Source: Litorilituus lipolyticus
GTDB lineage: Bacteria; Pseudomonadota; Gammaproteobacteria; Enterobacterales; Alteromonadaceae
Length of the DNA: 64,000 nucleotides
Assembly (NCBI RefSeq): GCF_006439335.1
Contig: NZ_SAWY01000007.1
Location: 62,001 to 126,000, forward strand
Direction: 5' to 3'
Shown: piece after piece, positions 8,768 through 18,618 of the stretch
Numbering within the stretch: the stretch's first letter is position 1
Layout of the letters: each line of letters starts with the position of its first letter
Made by a program: the position numbers and the translations under genes
The notes under the pieces: model-generated
Told to the model about the DNA's origin: nothing
The model's input: only the letters and a program-made list of their open reading frames with translations
Databases searched by the model: none

Positions 8768-10738
8768 TTACGAGGCCGCTTTACTTTGTAATATTCTACC
8801 GCTGGTTAAACGAGAAGTTTGAGGCAACCAGGTACTTGTACCTGTTTGCGCCAAGCCACTGTAGCCTTGATCAAAAATTTTCTCACCCACTACAGATGAT
8901 CGTTGCGGCCGACTAATGAGATAACCTTGAATATATTTAACACCTAACGACTTTAACAATTCAAATTGTTCAACGTGCTCAATACCTTCAGCAACAACTT
9001 TTAATTCTAATTGCTTAGCCATATCCACAATAGAGTGGAGGATTTTGTTGTATTTTTTATTGTTCATCGCTTCAGAAACAAACAACTTATCGATTTTAAG
9101 CACATCTACTGGAAGATTACCTAAAACGGCCAACGAACTAAAACCTGTACCGAAATCATCAATAGCAACGATAACCCCTGCCTGTCTTAATTTTTCAAGT
9201 TCGCGAATGGCTTCATCAGGTGCATCAATAAAACAACTCTCAGTGATTTCTAACATAAGAGAAGTCGGAGGAAGTGCTGTTTTTTGAAGTGAAGTTAACA
9301 CCCACTCACTAAGTGCCTTATACTTTAATTGAACGGCAGAAATATTGACCGATATTCGTGCGCTTTTCATACCCGCATTATACCAAGCTGCCATTTGCCT
9401 ACAGGCTTCATCTAAAATCCAATCACCAAGCTCTAAAATCAAATTAGAATTTTCAGCAATTGGAATAAACTCATCAGGAGTAATAGTGCCTTCAACTGGG
9501 TGTTGCCACCTCACCAGGGCTTCAAAATAATTAATGTGACAACCATCTACATTAATCACCGGTTGGAAAGTTAAAAAGAAATTACCTGAATCTATCGCTA
9601 AGCGCATTTCATCTAACAAATAATGGTAGCGCCTCATATTCGCTCCCATTTCAGGTGAGTATATCCGATAAATACCTCGACCGTCTGTTTTAGCACGGTA
9701 CATCGCAACATCAGCCATTTGAATTAATGCATGAGGTGTTGAGGCACTATCTGGATAAACAGCAATGCCCACGCTAGCACTTATCTTGATAGTTTTATTT
9801 CCTAAAATAAAATCTCTTTCTAGTTCTTGTAATACATGTCTTGCTACATCGACAGCTTACTCTAAAGTCTCTAAGGTCTGAATGAATAAAGTAAACTCAT
9901 CTCCACCTAAGCGCGCCAAGTTGTATCCAAGCTCCGTATCATCTTGTGTAAAACTTAAATTTTGACGACGAACAATTGAGCGTAGTCGTTCTGCTACTTG
10001 AATTAATACTTCATCACCAAACGAATGACCATATGAGTCATTCACTTGTTTAAAACCATCTAAATCGATGAATAATAAACCACTTTTTTGGTTATCATCT
10101 GCTGAGAGTTTAATTTGCTTATCGATATGAGTTAAAAAATTATAGCGATCTACTAGCTTAGTAAGCTTGTCACAAAAAATACTTTCTTCAGCATTAGAGC
10201 GATAATCTTTAGCAATAAGATGTAAGGCGTCGAGAGAGTGATGAAGTTCTGAAATATTAGCGGTGTTGGTTCTATGTTCCTCACCATACTGATAACTCGC
10301 AATAATATTATCAACTTTATTACAAATCGGCCGTAAAGCTTTATTAACTCGTTTTGTTTGATAAGCCGCATTTAATGCAATTGAGGTTAACGCCATAATA
10401 AAGAGAGCAAATATGGGGATCGCTACATCAACAATGGCAGAAATAATTAATGAGCTGAGGGAATAAATAGTTACTTTATCTGAGAGTTCTCTATGGGGAA
10501 TATAAGTTTTACCCTGATACAGATAACTTTGAGGTTTTAATAACAAGGCCGGTAATATTTTTGCATAACCTTGCGTGATCACCAACTGACTTTTACTGAC
10601 CTCTATTGGCGTTTCTCCAATTTGCTCGATGGAGAAGTTTTTAGATAATGAACTAATGAGCAACACGTAGCTTAACAATAAAAAAACTGTGATAAACAGC
10701 GCTGTGAACTTCCATGTTTTAACTCTAGTTTGTTCCAT
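8768..10738 (-). pseudogene. GGDEF-EAL c-di-GMP protein interrupted by an in-frame TAA
   Basis: Two open frames (10738-9857 and 9856-8768) are in the same phase and together encode one membrane-bound GGDEF-EAL protein of 656 sense codons; only a TAA at 9859-9857 separates them. The first part has an N-terminal membrane helix (about 12-32), a periplasmic loop, a second helix (about 98-120), a linker and a GGDEF domain with intact RLGGDEF. The stop falls 16 residues after that motif. The frame then continues AVDVARHVLQELERDF and SVGIAVYPD, completing GGDEF, and runs into an EAL domain with FEALVRWQHP, ITES and IDDFGTGFSS. No frameshift or other stop is seen, so the lesion is recent, suppressed, or a sequencing error. 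An internal GTG at 9772 would restart inside GGDEF and leave only the EAL part whole. Confidence 0.85.
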
Positions 10739-10840
10739 TAGAGTGCCTTAAAAGGAGGATGAATAATATACAAAGTAGCAACCCTATTACTATAGACCTT
10801 AAAGAAAGTGATAACAAAGAATCAGTTAAAAAATCTTAAG

Positions 10841-11956
10841 TTAGGGCAAATGTTCACTCGCTAAATAATCATGAGACTGCATTTCTTGAAGTCGACTCAA
10901 ACAGCGTTTAAATTCAAACGCTAGTCGACCGCCACTATAGAGCTCTTCAAGAGCAAACTCCGCTGACATGATCAGCTTCACATTACGCTCATAAAATTCA
11001 TCCACTAAAGCAATAAAACGCCTAGTGGCATCATCTGTATCAGCCCCCATTTGTTTTACATTAGCCATTAATACTGTGTGATATAGTTGACTAATCTCCA
11101 TATAATCACTTTGGCTTCTGGCACTTTCACATAACACTGAAAAATCAAAATACACAACACCTTGTGCAACCGATACAGTTCTTAATTGGCGATTGTTAAT
11201 CTCAATATCAACATTATGCTCTCCAACTTCACAAGCGAGCTGCTTAAAATAATGAGCTAAGTTTTCACTCGCTTGTTCATCCAGAGGATAATGAAAAATT
11301 TCTGCCTGTTCTAGGGTTCGTAATCGATAGTCGACTCCACTATCAACGTTAATAATATCTGTGTGTTCATTAATTAATTTAATAGCAGGTAAAAATCGCT
11401 CTCTTTGTAAGCCATTACGGTACAACTCATCAGGAATAATATTTGAGGTAGCAACTAAAGTGACATTATGAGCAAAGAGCTCTTCAAATAATGTGCCTAA
11501 AATCATTGCGTCGGTAATATCAGAAACAAAAAACTCATCAAAGCAAATTATCTGTGTTTCTTGAGCAAATTTTTTTGCAATAATTTTTAAAGGATCAGAT
11601 TGACCAGATAAACCTTTTAACTCTTGATGCACTCTATGCATGAATCGATGAAAATGAACACGCATCTTATTATCAAACGGTAGGCAGTCATAAAATGTAT
11701 CGACTAAGTAAGTTTTTCCTCGGCCAACACCGCCCCAAAAATACAAGCCTTTAACTGGCTTTACTTCTTGCTTAACGTATATTTTTTTCCAACGATTAAG
11801 CACTTTTTTAAAGCCTGAAACAGCAATAGGTTGACTTAATAATTCATCATAAAGTCGCTGCAAATGCTTAACAGCATTTTCTTGGGCTGCATCAAAAAGA
11901 AAATCGTCTTGTTGTAAATCTTGTTTATACTTAGCTAAAGGAGAAAGCTTAATCAT
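10841..11956 (-). CDS. zapE: Cell division protein ZapE (AFG1-like ATPase)
   Basis: ZapE is an AFG1-family AAA-type ATPase that binds FtsZ and affects Z-ring stability in E. coli. The Walker A motif GGVGRGKTYLVD is near residue 80 and is followed by RVHFHRFMHRVH. The Walker B segment IICFDEFFVSDITDAMIL and the sensor segment LVATSNIIPDELYRNGLQ are present. The 371-residue length is normal. The gene is divergent from zapG (yhcB) and close to degQ-degS, a neighbourhood conserved in E. coli. Confidence 0.95.
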   Translation of the reverse strand: MIKLSPLAKYKQDLQQDDFLFDAAQENAVKHLQRLYDELLSQPIAVSGFKKVLNRWKKIYVKQEVKPVKGLYFWGGVGRGKTYLVDTFYDCLPFDNKMRVHFHRFMHRVHQELKGLSGQSDPLKIIAKKFAQETQIICFDEFFVSDITDAMILGTLFEELFAHNVTLVATSNIIPDELYRNGLQRERFLPAIKLINEHTDIINVDSGVDYRLRTLEQAEIFHYPLDEQASENLAHYFKQLACEVGEHNVDIEINNRQLRTVSVAQGVVYFDFSVLCESARSQSDYMEISQLYHTVLMANVKQMGADTDDATRRFIALVDEFYERNVKLIMSAEFALEELYSGGRLAFEFKRCLSRLQEMQSHDYLASEHLP

Positions 11957-12124
11957 TAACTGGCCATCTTAATTATTTATTCGCATCACGCTTGAAAAAG
12001 GAAAATTTGCAAAAATATACTCTATATCTCTATTTATACCACGTTACACAGAGTATAGTTATGGTTAAGTTATTCGCATGTTGAACGACTTATTATATTT
12101 CCAATTACAATGAAAGGTACACCT

Positions 12125-12580
12125 ATGAATGTAGTTTTATCTCTAGCCTTATTAATCGTTGGCGGTATTATTGGCTTTTTTGCTCATCGCTTCTTTTCAA
12201 ACTCTAGCCAAGCACAGAGAAAACTAGCCGAACAAGCTAGCCAAAGTGAAGCGGCTCTTACCCAGTATAAACTTGATGTTGCAGATCATTTAGCCAGTTC
12301 AGCTCAGTTATTAGAACAAATGAACAGCACCTGCCAAACAGCAATGAAACAAATGGAAGAGAGTACTCAGCTATTACAAAAAGCGTCTCATATTGAAGAG
12401 GCTGATTTACCATTCTTTTCACAAGAAACCCAAGAACAATTAGCTCAGACCGCAGCTTTAAGGCACCAGAAGCGAACTGAGGATAACTCTTCAGAGATCA
12501 CTGAGCCACCATTAGATTACTCAAGTAACCCAAGTGGTTTATTTGTTGATAAGAAACAAACTGTTACAAATAGCAATTAA
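12125..12580 (+). CDS. zapG: DUF1043 inner-membrane protein YhcB/ZapG
   Basis: This 151-residue protein has one N-terminal membrane helix (VVLSLALLIVGGIIGFFAHR) followed by a coiled-coil cytoplasmic domain and a low-complexity tail. That is the pattern of YhcB/ZapG, an inner-membrane protein linked to cell division and envelope biogenesis in E. coli. The frame also has an ATG at 12110, but the one at 12125 is preceded by AAAGG at good spacing, so I choose 12125. The position beside zapE and upstream of degQ supports the assignment. The C-terminal part is poorly conserved. Confidence 0.85.
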   Translation: MNVVLSLALLIVGGIIGFFAHRFFSNSSQAQRKLAEQASQSEAALTQYKLDVADHLASSAQLLEQMNSTCQTAMKQMEESTQLLQKASHIEEADLPFFSQETQEQLAQTAALRHQKRTEDNSSEITEPPLDYSSNPSGLFVDKKQTVTNSN

Positions 12581-12645
12581 GCTTCAAGGAACTATCACTG
12601 CGTTCAAAAGTCTACCCTTAAGACGTAACATAAACACATTTTTGT

Positions 12646-12676
12646 GGATAACTTTATCATTTTGATGGAGTTATCC
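12646..12676 (+). terminator. Long hairpin between zapG and degQ
   Basis: GGATAACTTTATCA (12646-12659) and TGATGGAGTTATCC (12663-12676) can pair over 14 positions, two of them G-U, around a 3-base loop. The tail after it is only weakly U-rich (CGTTTATTG). It may end zapG transcription or be a leader structure or operator for degQ, whose ATG is 44 bases downstream. Confidence 0.45.
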
Positions 12677-12720
12677 CGTTTATTGATATCATTCTGCTGT
12701 TATTAGGAGAACTCTTAAGT

Positions 12721-14073
12721 ATGAAAAAATTATCCTTTTTAATCACCGCCGCCTTATTATCCTCTTCATTAGCCTTGACTCAAGCACCTGCTTACGCAAG
12801 CTGGCCTTCATCGGTTGATGGTCAAACTATGCCTAGTTTAGCTCCTATGCTCGAAAAGGCGACCCCTGCTGTGGTCAGTATTTCAGTTAAAGGCACTCAA
12901 AAAGTTCAACAAAATGTACCTGACGCTTTCAAGTTTTTCTTCGGTAATCGAAATCAAGGCCAACCTCAAGAGCGTCCTTTTCGAGGGCTCGGTTCGGGTG
13001 TCATTATTGATAGTGATTCTGGATATATTGTTACCAATAATCATGTGATTAATAATGCTGATGAAATCCTAATCACCTTAAAAGATGGTCGCCAATTAGA
13101 AGCAACTAAACTTGGTGCTGATGAAGAAAGTGATATTGCTTTATTGCAAGTAGATGCTGAAAATTTAGCTGAGATTAAAATATCTGACTCTGACAGCTTA
13201 CGAGTAGGTGACTTTACTGTAGCTATAGGTAGTCCGTTCGGCTTAGGTCAAACCGTAACGTCTGGTATTGTTAGTGCATTAGGCAGAAGTAACTTAAATA
13301 TCGAAAATTATGAAGATTTTATTCAAACAGATGCCGCAATTAACAGCGGCAACTCAGGCGGTGCTTTAGTTAATTTACGTGGTGAGCTAATAGGAATTAA
13401 CACGGCTATTCTTGGTCCCAATGGTGGTAATGTCGGTATCGGCTTTGCCATTCCAAGTAATATGATGCATAACTTAGTGAAACAGATCATTGAGTTTGGT
13501 GAAGTTCGTCGTGGCGTCTTAGGCGTATCGGGTCGAAGTGTCGACAGTGGTATTGCAAAAGCGATGGAGCTTGAAACTAACCAAGGCGCATTCATTGAAA
13601 TGGTAGCAGCAGACTCTGCAGCTGATGAAGCGGGCTTAAAAGCTGGTGATGTTATTGTTAAAATTAATGGTAAATCAATTAGATCATTTAGCGAGCTAAG
13701 AGGAAAAATAGGTTCTATAGGTGCTGGTAAAAAAGTTAAATTAACCGTTATTCGTGACGGAGACGATGAAACCTTCACTGTTAAACTTAAGCAGTCACAA
13801 GGCACTAATGTAGCGGCTGCCTCTATACATAGAATGCTTGAAGGAGCTAAATTAAAAAATAGTTCGGATAACAAAGGCATTGTCATTGAAGAGGTTGCAC
13901 CACAATCTCCTGCACAACTTGCTGGATTACGTAATGGCGATATTATTACGGGGGTGAATAGAACACGCACCAAAAATATCATTCAATTAAGAGAATTCTT
14001 AAAAGATAAAAAAGGTGTTGTTGCGCTAAATATCATTCGTGATGAACAAGCACAATATTTAATGATTCGCTAA
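12721..14073 (+). CDS. degQ: Periplasmic serine endoprotease DegQ (Do family)
   Basis: DegQ is a periplasmic protease/chaperone of the HtrA family that degrades misfolded envelope proteins. The order is a signal peptide (1-26, ending AYA), a trypsin-like domain with catalytic His108 (TNNHVI), Asp138 (ESDIALL) and Ser212 (GNSGGAL), and two PDZ domains (about 260-345 and 365-450), for 450 residues in total. The gene next to degS argues for DegQ rather than DegP, as in E. coli. An AGGAG ribosome site precedes the ATG, and a strong terminator follows at 14109-14147, so degS must be expressed from its own promoter or by read-through. Confidence 0.95.
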   Translation: MKKLSFLITAALLSSSLALTQAPAYASWPSSVDGQTMPSLAPMLEKATPAVVSISVKGTQKVQQNVPDAFKFFFGNRNQGQPQERPFRGLGSGVIIDSDSGYIVTNNHVINNADEILITLKDGRQLEATKLGADEESDIALLQVDAENLAEIKISDSDSLRVGDFTVAIGSPFGLGQTVTSGIVSALGRSNLNIENYEDFIQTDAAINSGNSGGALVNLRGELIGINTAILGPNGGNVGIGFAIPSNMMHNLVKQIIEFGEVRRGVLGVSGRSVDSGIAKAMELETNQGAFIEMVAADSAADEAGLKAGDVIVKINGKSIRSFSELRGKIGSIGAGKKVKLTVIRDGDDETFTVKLKQSQGTNVAAASIHRMLEGAKLKNSSDNKGIVIEEVAPQSPAQLAGLRNGDIITGVNRTRTKNIIQLREFLKDKKGVVALNIIRDEQAQYLMIR

Positions 14074-14108
14074 ACATTCGCTTAACTTTAAATCATGCGA
14101 TTGACGCT

Positions 14109-14147
14109 AAAACCAATGACTGATTACTCATGTCATTGGTTTTTTTT
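14109..14147 (+). terminator. Rho-independent terminator after degQ
   Basis: AACCAATGAC (14111-14120) pairs with GTCATTGGTT (14132-14141) around an 11-base loop, followed by an uninterrupted T run to 14147. This is a classic intrinsic terminator for plus-strand transcription. Confidence 0.92.
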
Positions 14148-14182
14148 ATGTTACACTGAAAAAAAACCAAATTAAAAAGCCC

Positions 14183-15247
14183 GTGAAAATTTTTGATATA
14201 GTAAAGTACATCCTAAATGCTGTAAGTTATGGCGTTCTATTCGCCGTCGCGCTTATTCTCCTCAAGCCAGAATTGTTTCCTGGGTTACAATCAAGCCCTT
14301 TATTTTCACAAAGTCCAAAAGAGCAGCAAGCTTTATCTTTTGCTAAAGCAGTAAGCTTAGCAAGTCCTGCGGTAGTCAATATATACTCTGAAAAAATTGA
14401 GAATAATCCTCGCTATGGTCATCAACCTAGAGCAAGTACTAGGCTAGGCTCAGGTGTCATTATGGACAGCAATGGCTACATTTTAACTAACATGCACGTT
14501 ATTCAACAAGCAGACTTGATTTGGGTGTTATTGCAAAATGGCCAGCGCTATCCAGGAGAGTTGATAGGGTTCGATAGATTTACCGATTTAGCGGTAATTA
14601 AAATTAATGTGACAGATTTACCAGTCATTCCACAAAAACCAGAGCAACAACCCCTTGCAGGTGACATAGTATTAGCCATCGGAAACCCATTGAACCTTGG
14701 TCAAACAGTTACTCAAGGTATCATCAGCGCAACAGGTAGGAATGGTTTAAGTACCACCAGTTATTTAGAATTCTTGCAAATGGATGCAGCTATCAATGAA
14801 GGTAACTCTGGCGGCGCACTCATTAACAGTAACGGGATTCTAGTAGGAATTAATTCTAGAAAATTTACTCAAAACAACCCAAATCACCAGTTAGAAATTC
14901 AAGGGATTTTCTTTGCTGTACCTTACCAATTAGCCCATAAAGTTATGCGGCAAATTATTGAGAACGGTAAAGTGGTAAGAGGCTGGCTAGGCATTGTTTC
15001 CAACCAATACTATACCGATCTTAAAGGGTTTATTGTAGAAAGTGTTATCGAAAATAGCCCAGCAAAACTAGCAGGAATTCAAGCTGGCGATATTATTTAT
15101 CAAATTGGCGAGCAACCTATTGCCAGTATTACCCAAGCATTAGATATTATTGCTGAGACAACACCAAATACAAAAGTAAAAGTGAAAATGTATCGAAAAG
15201 GCCAGCCAATAGAGACAACTGTAACCATTATTGAATTGAATGGTTAA
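14183..15247 (+). CDS. degS: Inner-membrane serine protease DegS
   Basis: DegS is anchored in the inner membrane and senses unfolded outer-membrane proteins through its PDZ domain. It then cleaves the anti-sigma factor RseA to release sigma-E. The protein has an N-terminal membrane helix (about 11-28) instead of a cleaved signal, a protease domain with His105 (NMHVI), Asp135 (FTDLAVIK) and Ser209 (GNSGGAL), and a single PDZ domain, for 354 residues. The start is GTG at 14183. It lies 36 bases after the degQ terminator, so any dedicated promoter would overlap that terminator. Confidence 0.94.
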   Translation: MKIFDIVKYILNAVSYGVLFAVALILLKPELFPGLQSSPLFSQSPKEQQALSFAKAVSLASPAVVNIYSEKIENNPRYGHQPRASTRLGSGVIMDSNGYILTNMHVIQQADLIWVLLQNGQRYPGELIGFDRFTDLAVIKINVTDLPVIPQKPEQQPLAGDIVLAIGNPLNLGQTVTQGIISATGRNGLSTTSYLEFLQMDAAINEGNSGGALINSNGILVGINSRKFTQNNPNHQLEIQGIFFAVPYQLAHKVMRQIIENGKVVRGWLGIVSNQYYTDLKGFIVESVIENSPAKLAGIQAGDIIYQIGEQPIASITQALDIIAETTPNTKVKVKMYRKGQPIETTVTIIELNG

Positions 15248-15272
15248 GTCGCTTAAAAACTTTATTTTGCCT

Positions 15273-15298
15273 ATAAAAAAGGCTGCCTAGGCAGCCTT
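15273..15298 (-). terminator. Terminator for dsbA, possibly bidirectional
   Basis: The palindrome AAGGCTGC-CTAG-GCAGCCTT (15279-15298) sits between the convergent ends of degS and dsbA. A run of six T follows the stem on the minus strand, so it is a good intrinsic terminator for dsbA. On the plus strand the tail is poor. Confidence 0.85.
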
Positions 15299-15315
15299 CT
15301 CGCATATCTTTTTAT

Positions 15316-15963
15316 TTAATCTAACGCACTTAAGTATTTCACTAAATTTTTATAATCTTGTTCAAAATTATTTTTATCTAATTTATCAGCATTGATCTTA
15401 TACTTACCATTAACAATTACCGTAGGAACACCAGTTAATGCTCTCTTTTGTGACATAGTATCTTGGTTTTTCTTCATTGCTTTTGCTTTTCCATTGACCG
15501 CAAAGCTCTTCATTAATTTATCAAATTTGTCACCATCAGCACCATTAAGCACAAAAATGTTACGTAAGTCCTTCTCTGAGGTGATCACTGCACGTTGAAT
15601 ATGAATATAGTTAAAAATGGCGACAATGAGCTTATCTTCCATGTCTAACTGCTCAGCAACAACAACCGCTTTACTAACCATTTGCTGAATTTTAGGACTT
15701 GCTGCGCGTAAAAAATCAACATGATTTCTTTCAAACTTAACACCTTCAGGTAATGACTTTTTCACTGAGGCCATAAACGGTTCAAACTTAAAACAATGAC
15801 CGCAGTATACTGAAAAATATTCTCTCACTTCTTTTTTACTTGATGCCTGCTCACTCACTGTAGTGTATTGCTTGCCGTCGGTATATTGTTCTGCACAAGC
15901 TGACATAGAAAGAGCGAATAATGGCATTAAAAAGACCAAAAAAGGTCGAAACATTTTTTTCAT
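15316..15963 (-). CDS. dsbA: Thiol:disulfide interchange protein DsbA
   Basis: DsbA introduces disulfide bonds into proteins in the periplasm and is reoxidised by DsbB. A signal peptide of about 24 residues ends ACA before EQYTDGKQYTT, which matches the mature start of E. coli DsbA; the Cys in that stretch is therefore more likely part of a signal peptidase I site than a lipobox. The redox motif is CGHC (Cys54, Cys57), where E. coli has CPHC, and the cis-proline loop is GVPTVIVNG. It follows srkA by 66 bases, the same order as in E. coli. Confidence 0.95.
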   Translation of the reverse strand: MKKMFRPFLVFLMPLFALSMSACAEQYTDGKQYTTVSEQASSKKEVREYFSVYCGHCFKFEPFMASVKKSLPEGVKFERNHVDFLRAASPKIQQMVSKAVVVAEQLDMEDKLIVAIFNYIHIQRAVITSEKDLRNIFVLNGADGDKFDKLMKSFAVNGKAKAMKKNQDTMSQKRALTGVPTVIVNGKYKINADKLDKNNFEQDYKNLVKYLSALD

Positions 15964-16029
15964 AGTTTTTCCTAACGAATAGTATTTAGTTGCTTGACTA
16001 AATTTACCTTATTTTTAACGGGGTAGCGA

Positions 16030-17016
16030 TTAAAAATTTTGCAAACTTAACGCGGGTTGCTGCAGTGCAGAAAATTGTTCTTTCAACATTAAAATTTGCT
16101 GTTCCCAATACTTTTCTGTATTAAACCATGGGAAATTCCTTGGAAAGGCAGGATCTTGCCAGCGCTTACACAACCATGCCATGTAATTCACCACTCGCAT
16201 GGTACGTAATGCTTCAATCAACTGAAGTTCTTTGTTTTCAAAGCTGTGGAACTCTTCATAGCCCATAAGTAACGTGTCAAGTTGCAATAACTGCTGCTGT
16301 CTATCACCTGAGAGCATCATCCATAAATCTTGCACAGCGGGACCCGTTCTACAGTCATCCAGATCAACAAAGTGAGGCCCTTCATCACGCCACAAAATAT
16401 TGCCTGCATGACAATCGCCATGCAGCCTAATTTGCTTTATAGAATCAATCGCTTTGTATTGTTCACTAGCTAAAGCGATAACTTGCTCAAGAATCGTGAA
16501 GAAAGGCACTTGCAAATGCGCAGGAACAAATTGCGAATCTTTAATGATGTTTTTCGCTTGATAAAGCAACTCTTGCGTTGTAAATGCTGGACGATAGTTA
16601 AAGCTATTTGTAGCTGAAACTGCATGAATGCGACCAATAAATCGCCCCATCCATTCGAGTTGCTCTAGATTATCAACTTCAAATATACGGCCGCCTCGAC
16701 ATGGAAATACAGCAAATCGATACCCTTGATGCTCGAATAAGCTTTCCCCTGCTATTTTTAAGGGCGCTACAATTGGTAATTCTTGCTCTGCTAATTCAAA
16801 AGAAAAGTCATGCTCTTCTTCTATTTGTTGAAGTTGCCAACGTTGAGGACGATAAAACTTAGTAACGTATTTAACTAAATTATCATCATGAAATTGATAA
16901 ACTCTGTTTTCAAAGCTGTTTAGCGGCAATAAGCCGCTATCTACAACGAATCCCACACTTTCTAGGCCATCAATGATCACATCAGGTGACAATGAAGCGA
17001 AATCAAAAGCAGCCAT
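16030..17016 (-). CDS. srkA: Stress response kinase SrkA (YihE/RdoA)
   Basis: SrkA is a eukaryotic-like Ser/Thr kinase of the APH fold that counters stress-induced cell death in E. coli. Signature residues are the N-terminal DSGLLPLNSFENRVYQF, the catalytic loop LHGDCHAGNILW (about 195-206) and the metal-binding FVDLDDCRTGPAVQDLW. The length of 328 is normal. Its ATG overlaps the stop of ccoG by one base (TAATG), implying coupled translation, and dsbA follows. The srkA-dsbA pairing is known from E. coli, where the two are partly co-transcribed. Confidence 0.95.
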   Translation of the reverse strand: MAAFDFASLSPDVIIDGLESVGFVVDSGLLPLNSFENRVYQFHDDNLVKYVTKFYRPQRWQLQQIEEEHDFSFELAEQELPIVAPLKIAGESLFEHQGYRFAVFPCRGGRIFEVDNLEQLEWMGRFIGRIHAVSATNSFNYRPAFTTQELLYQAKNIIKDSQFVPAHLQVPFFTILEQVIALASEQYKAIDSIKQIRLHGDCHAGNILWRDEGPHFVDLDDCRTGPAVQDLWMMLSGDRQQQLLQLDTLLMGYEEFHSFENKELQLIEALRTMRVVNYMAWLCKRWQDPAFPRNFPWFNTEKYWEQQILMLKEQFSALQQPALSLQNF

Positions 17017-18464
17017 TAGCGTTTGTTAAAGAATCGACTTTCTTGTTCGATCCTTACATCTTCATCGGAAGCTTGTTCAACAACAAAGGTAATATCTGTC
17101 ATTAACGATTTAAGCTCGTAAGGATCAACGGAAATACTAATAGGTAACGTGTAAACCGTTGCGGCTTCTACTAGTACTTCTTGTTTACCATGCCATTGAG
17201 TATTTTCTATGCCTTTTACTGACAGTTTATAAACATTATCTGTTTGCGACATATTTAAGATTTTCAAGGTGTAAACATTTTCAATGTCACCATTAAAGTT
17301 CTCTTTCGCAAGCTCAGTTCGATCACGAATGATATCGAGAGACAAAGGTACTCTGTTGACAATTTCTAATACCAACATAGTCGTCATAATTAATAACAAC
17401 ACAGCATAGCCTATAAGCTTTGAACGAACTAAGTGGACTTTCTTGCCAGCCAATTCATGTTCAGTAGTATAGCGAATTAAACCTTGAGGGTAATTCATCC
17501 GCGTCATCACCCCAGAACAAGCATCGACGCACGATCCACAGTTAATACATTCGTATTGTAAGCCGTTTCGAATATCAATTCCGGTTGGGCACACTTCTAC
17601 ACATAAATTACAGTCAATACAATCGCCTAACCCCATAGATTTATGATCTTGCTTGCGCCCCCTCGCACCACGATTTTCACCACGTTCTTTGTCATAGGCG
17701 ACAGTAAGAGTATCTTTATCAAACATCGCTGATTGAAAGCGTGCATATGGACACATATGCAAGCATACAGTTTCACGCATCCAGCCAGCATTACCATAGG
17801 TGGCCAAGGTAAAGAAAAACAATATTCCTGCCATCATTGCGCTGGTATTAAAGGTAAAAACGTTAATAAACAGCTCTTGCATAGGTGAGAAATACCCAGC
17901 AAAGGTCATTGCAGTAAATAATGAAAATAAGAGCCACGCACCATGTTTTAGAAATTTACGGATAAACTTATTGGCATTTAGTGGCTGCTGATCAAGCTTA
18001 CGTCGTTGATTTGCTGTGCCTTCAATTCTTTCTTCGAACCAAATAAAAATAAACGTCCAAACCGTTTGTGGGCACATATAACCACACCAAACTCGTCCTA
18101 AAAAGGTGGTCACAAAAAAGAGTAGAAAGGCACCTAAAATAAATATCCAAGCAAGTAAAGTAAGATCTTGTGGCCATAAAGTTAAGCTCCACAGGGTAAA
18201 GCGTTGCTCGGCAATATCGAATAACACCGCTTGATGGCCATTAAATTGTAACCAAGGCAACAATAAGAAAAAGGCAAAGTATACCAAATTCATGCGTTGC
18301 CTTAACTTTTGGAAAAAGCCAGATACTTTTCTTACATAAATTTGATCGCCCGGCTTATATCTTTCTTTACCGCGGTTTTTTTGCCCATGAATTTTGACAT
18401 TTTTCACAGGAATGCGCTCTTGAGGTGATTTCGAACGTTCTGATTTGACGTCTGATGATTCCAC
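17016..18464 (-). CDS. ccoG: Cytochrome c oxidase accessory protein CcoG (FixG/RdxA family)
   Basis: CcoG is a membrane-bound iron-sulfur protein needed for cbb3-type cytochrome oxidase maturation, acting in copper reduction or delivery. Several membrane helices (about 60-220) are followed by two ferredoxin-type motifs, CIDCNLCVEVCPTGID and CINCGSCVDACSGVM (about 285-325), and more cysteines in CGYMCPQ and CLHMCPYARFQ. The C-terminal third is the Ig-like FixG domain. The start is GTG at 18464 with AAGGA six bases upstream. It heads the ccoG-srkA-dsbA group; the oxidase genes themselves are not in this window. Confidence 0.95.
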   Translation of the reverse strand: MESSDVKSERSKSPQERIPVKNVKIHGQKNRGKERYKPGDQIYVRKVSGFFQKLRQRMNLVYFAFFLLLPWLQFNGHQAVLFDIAEQRFTLWSLTLWPQDLTLLAWIFILGAFLLFFVTTFLGRVWCGYMCPQTVWTFIFIWFEERIEGTANQRRKLDQQPLNANKFIRKFLKHGAWLLFSLFTAMTFAGYFSPMQELFINVFTFNTSAMMAGILFFFTLATYGNAGWMRETVCLHMCPYARFQSAMFDKDTLTVAYDKERGENRGARGRKQDHKSMGLGDCIDCNLCVEVCPTGIDIRNGLQYECINCGSCVDACSGVMTRMNYPQGLIRYTTEHELAGKKVHLVRSKLIGYAVLLLIMTTMLVLEIVNRVPLSLDIIRDRTELAKENFNGDIENVYTLKILNMSQTDNVYKLSVKGIENTQWHGKQEVLVEAATVYTLPISISVDPYELKSLMTDITFVVEQASDEDVRIEQESRFFNKR

Positions 18465-18618
18465 GATTATTCCTTACTTCGCGAATAATGATGAACAAGT
18501 ATCATACTTTGCTCATTTTCTGATATGATCGCGTTTAATTCGTTTTATTAGAGAGTTAATAACTAATTATTAGCTTGTTAATATAACACAATAACTATTA
18601 AACATAATACGACATACT

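Noticed and set aside
9773-9856. Frameshift as the cause of the split GGDEF-EAL gene
   Set aside because: Reading phase is identical on both sides of the TAA, and the residues between the two frames continue the GGDEF domain, so it is a nonsense codon.
15898-15963. DsbA as a lipoprotein because of a Cys near the end of its signal
   Set aside because: The residues before the Cys do not make a good lipobox, and alignment with E. coli DsbA puts the cleavage just after ACA, as for signal peptidase I.
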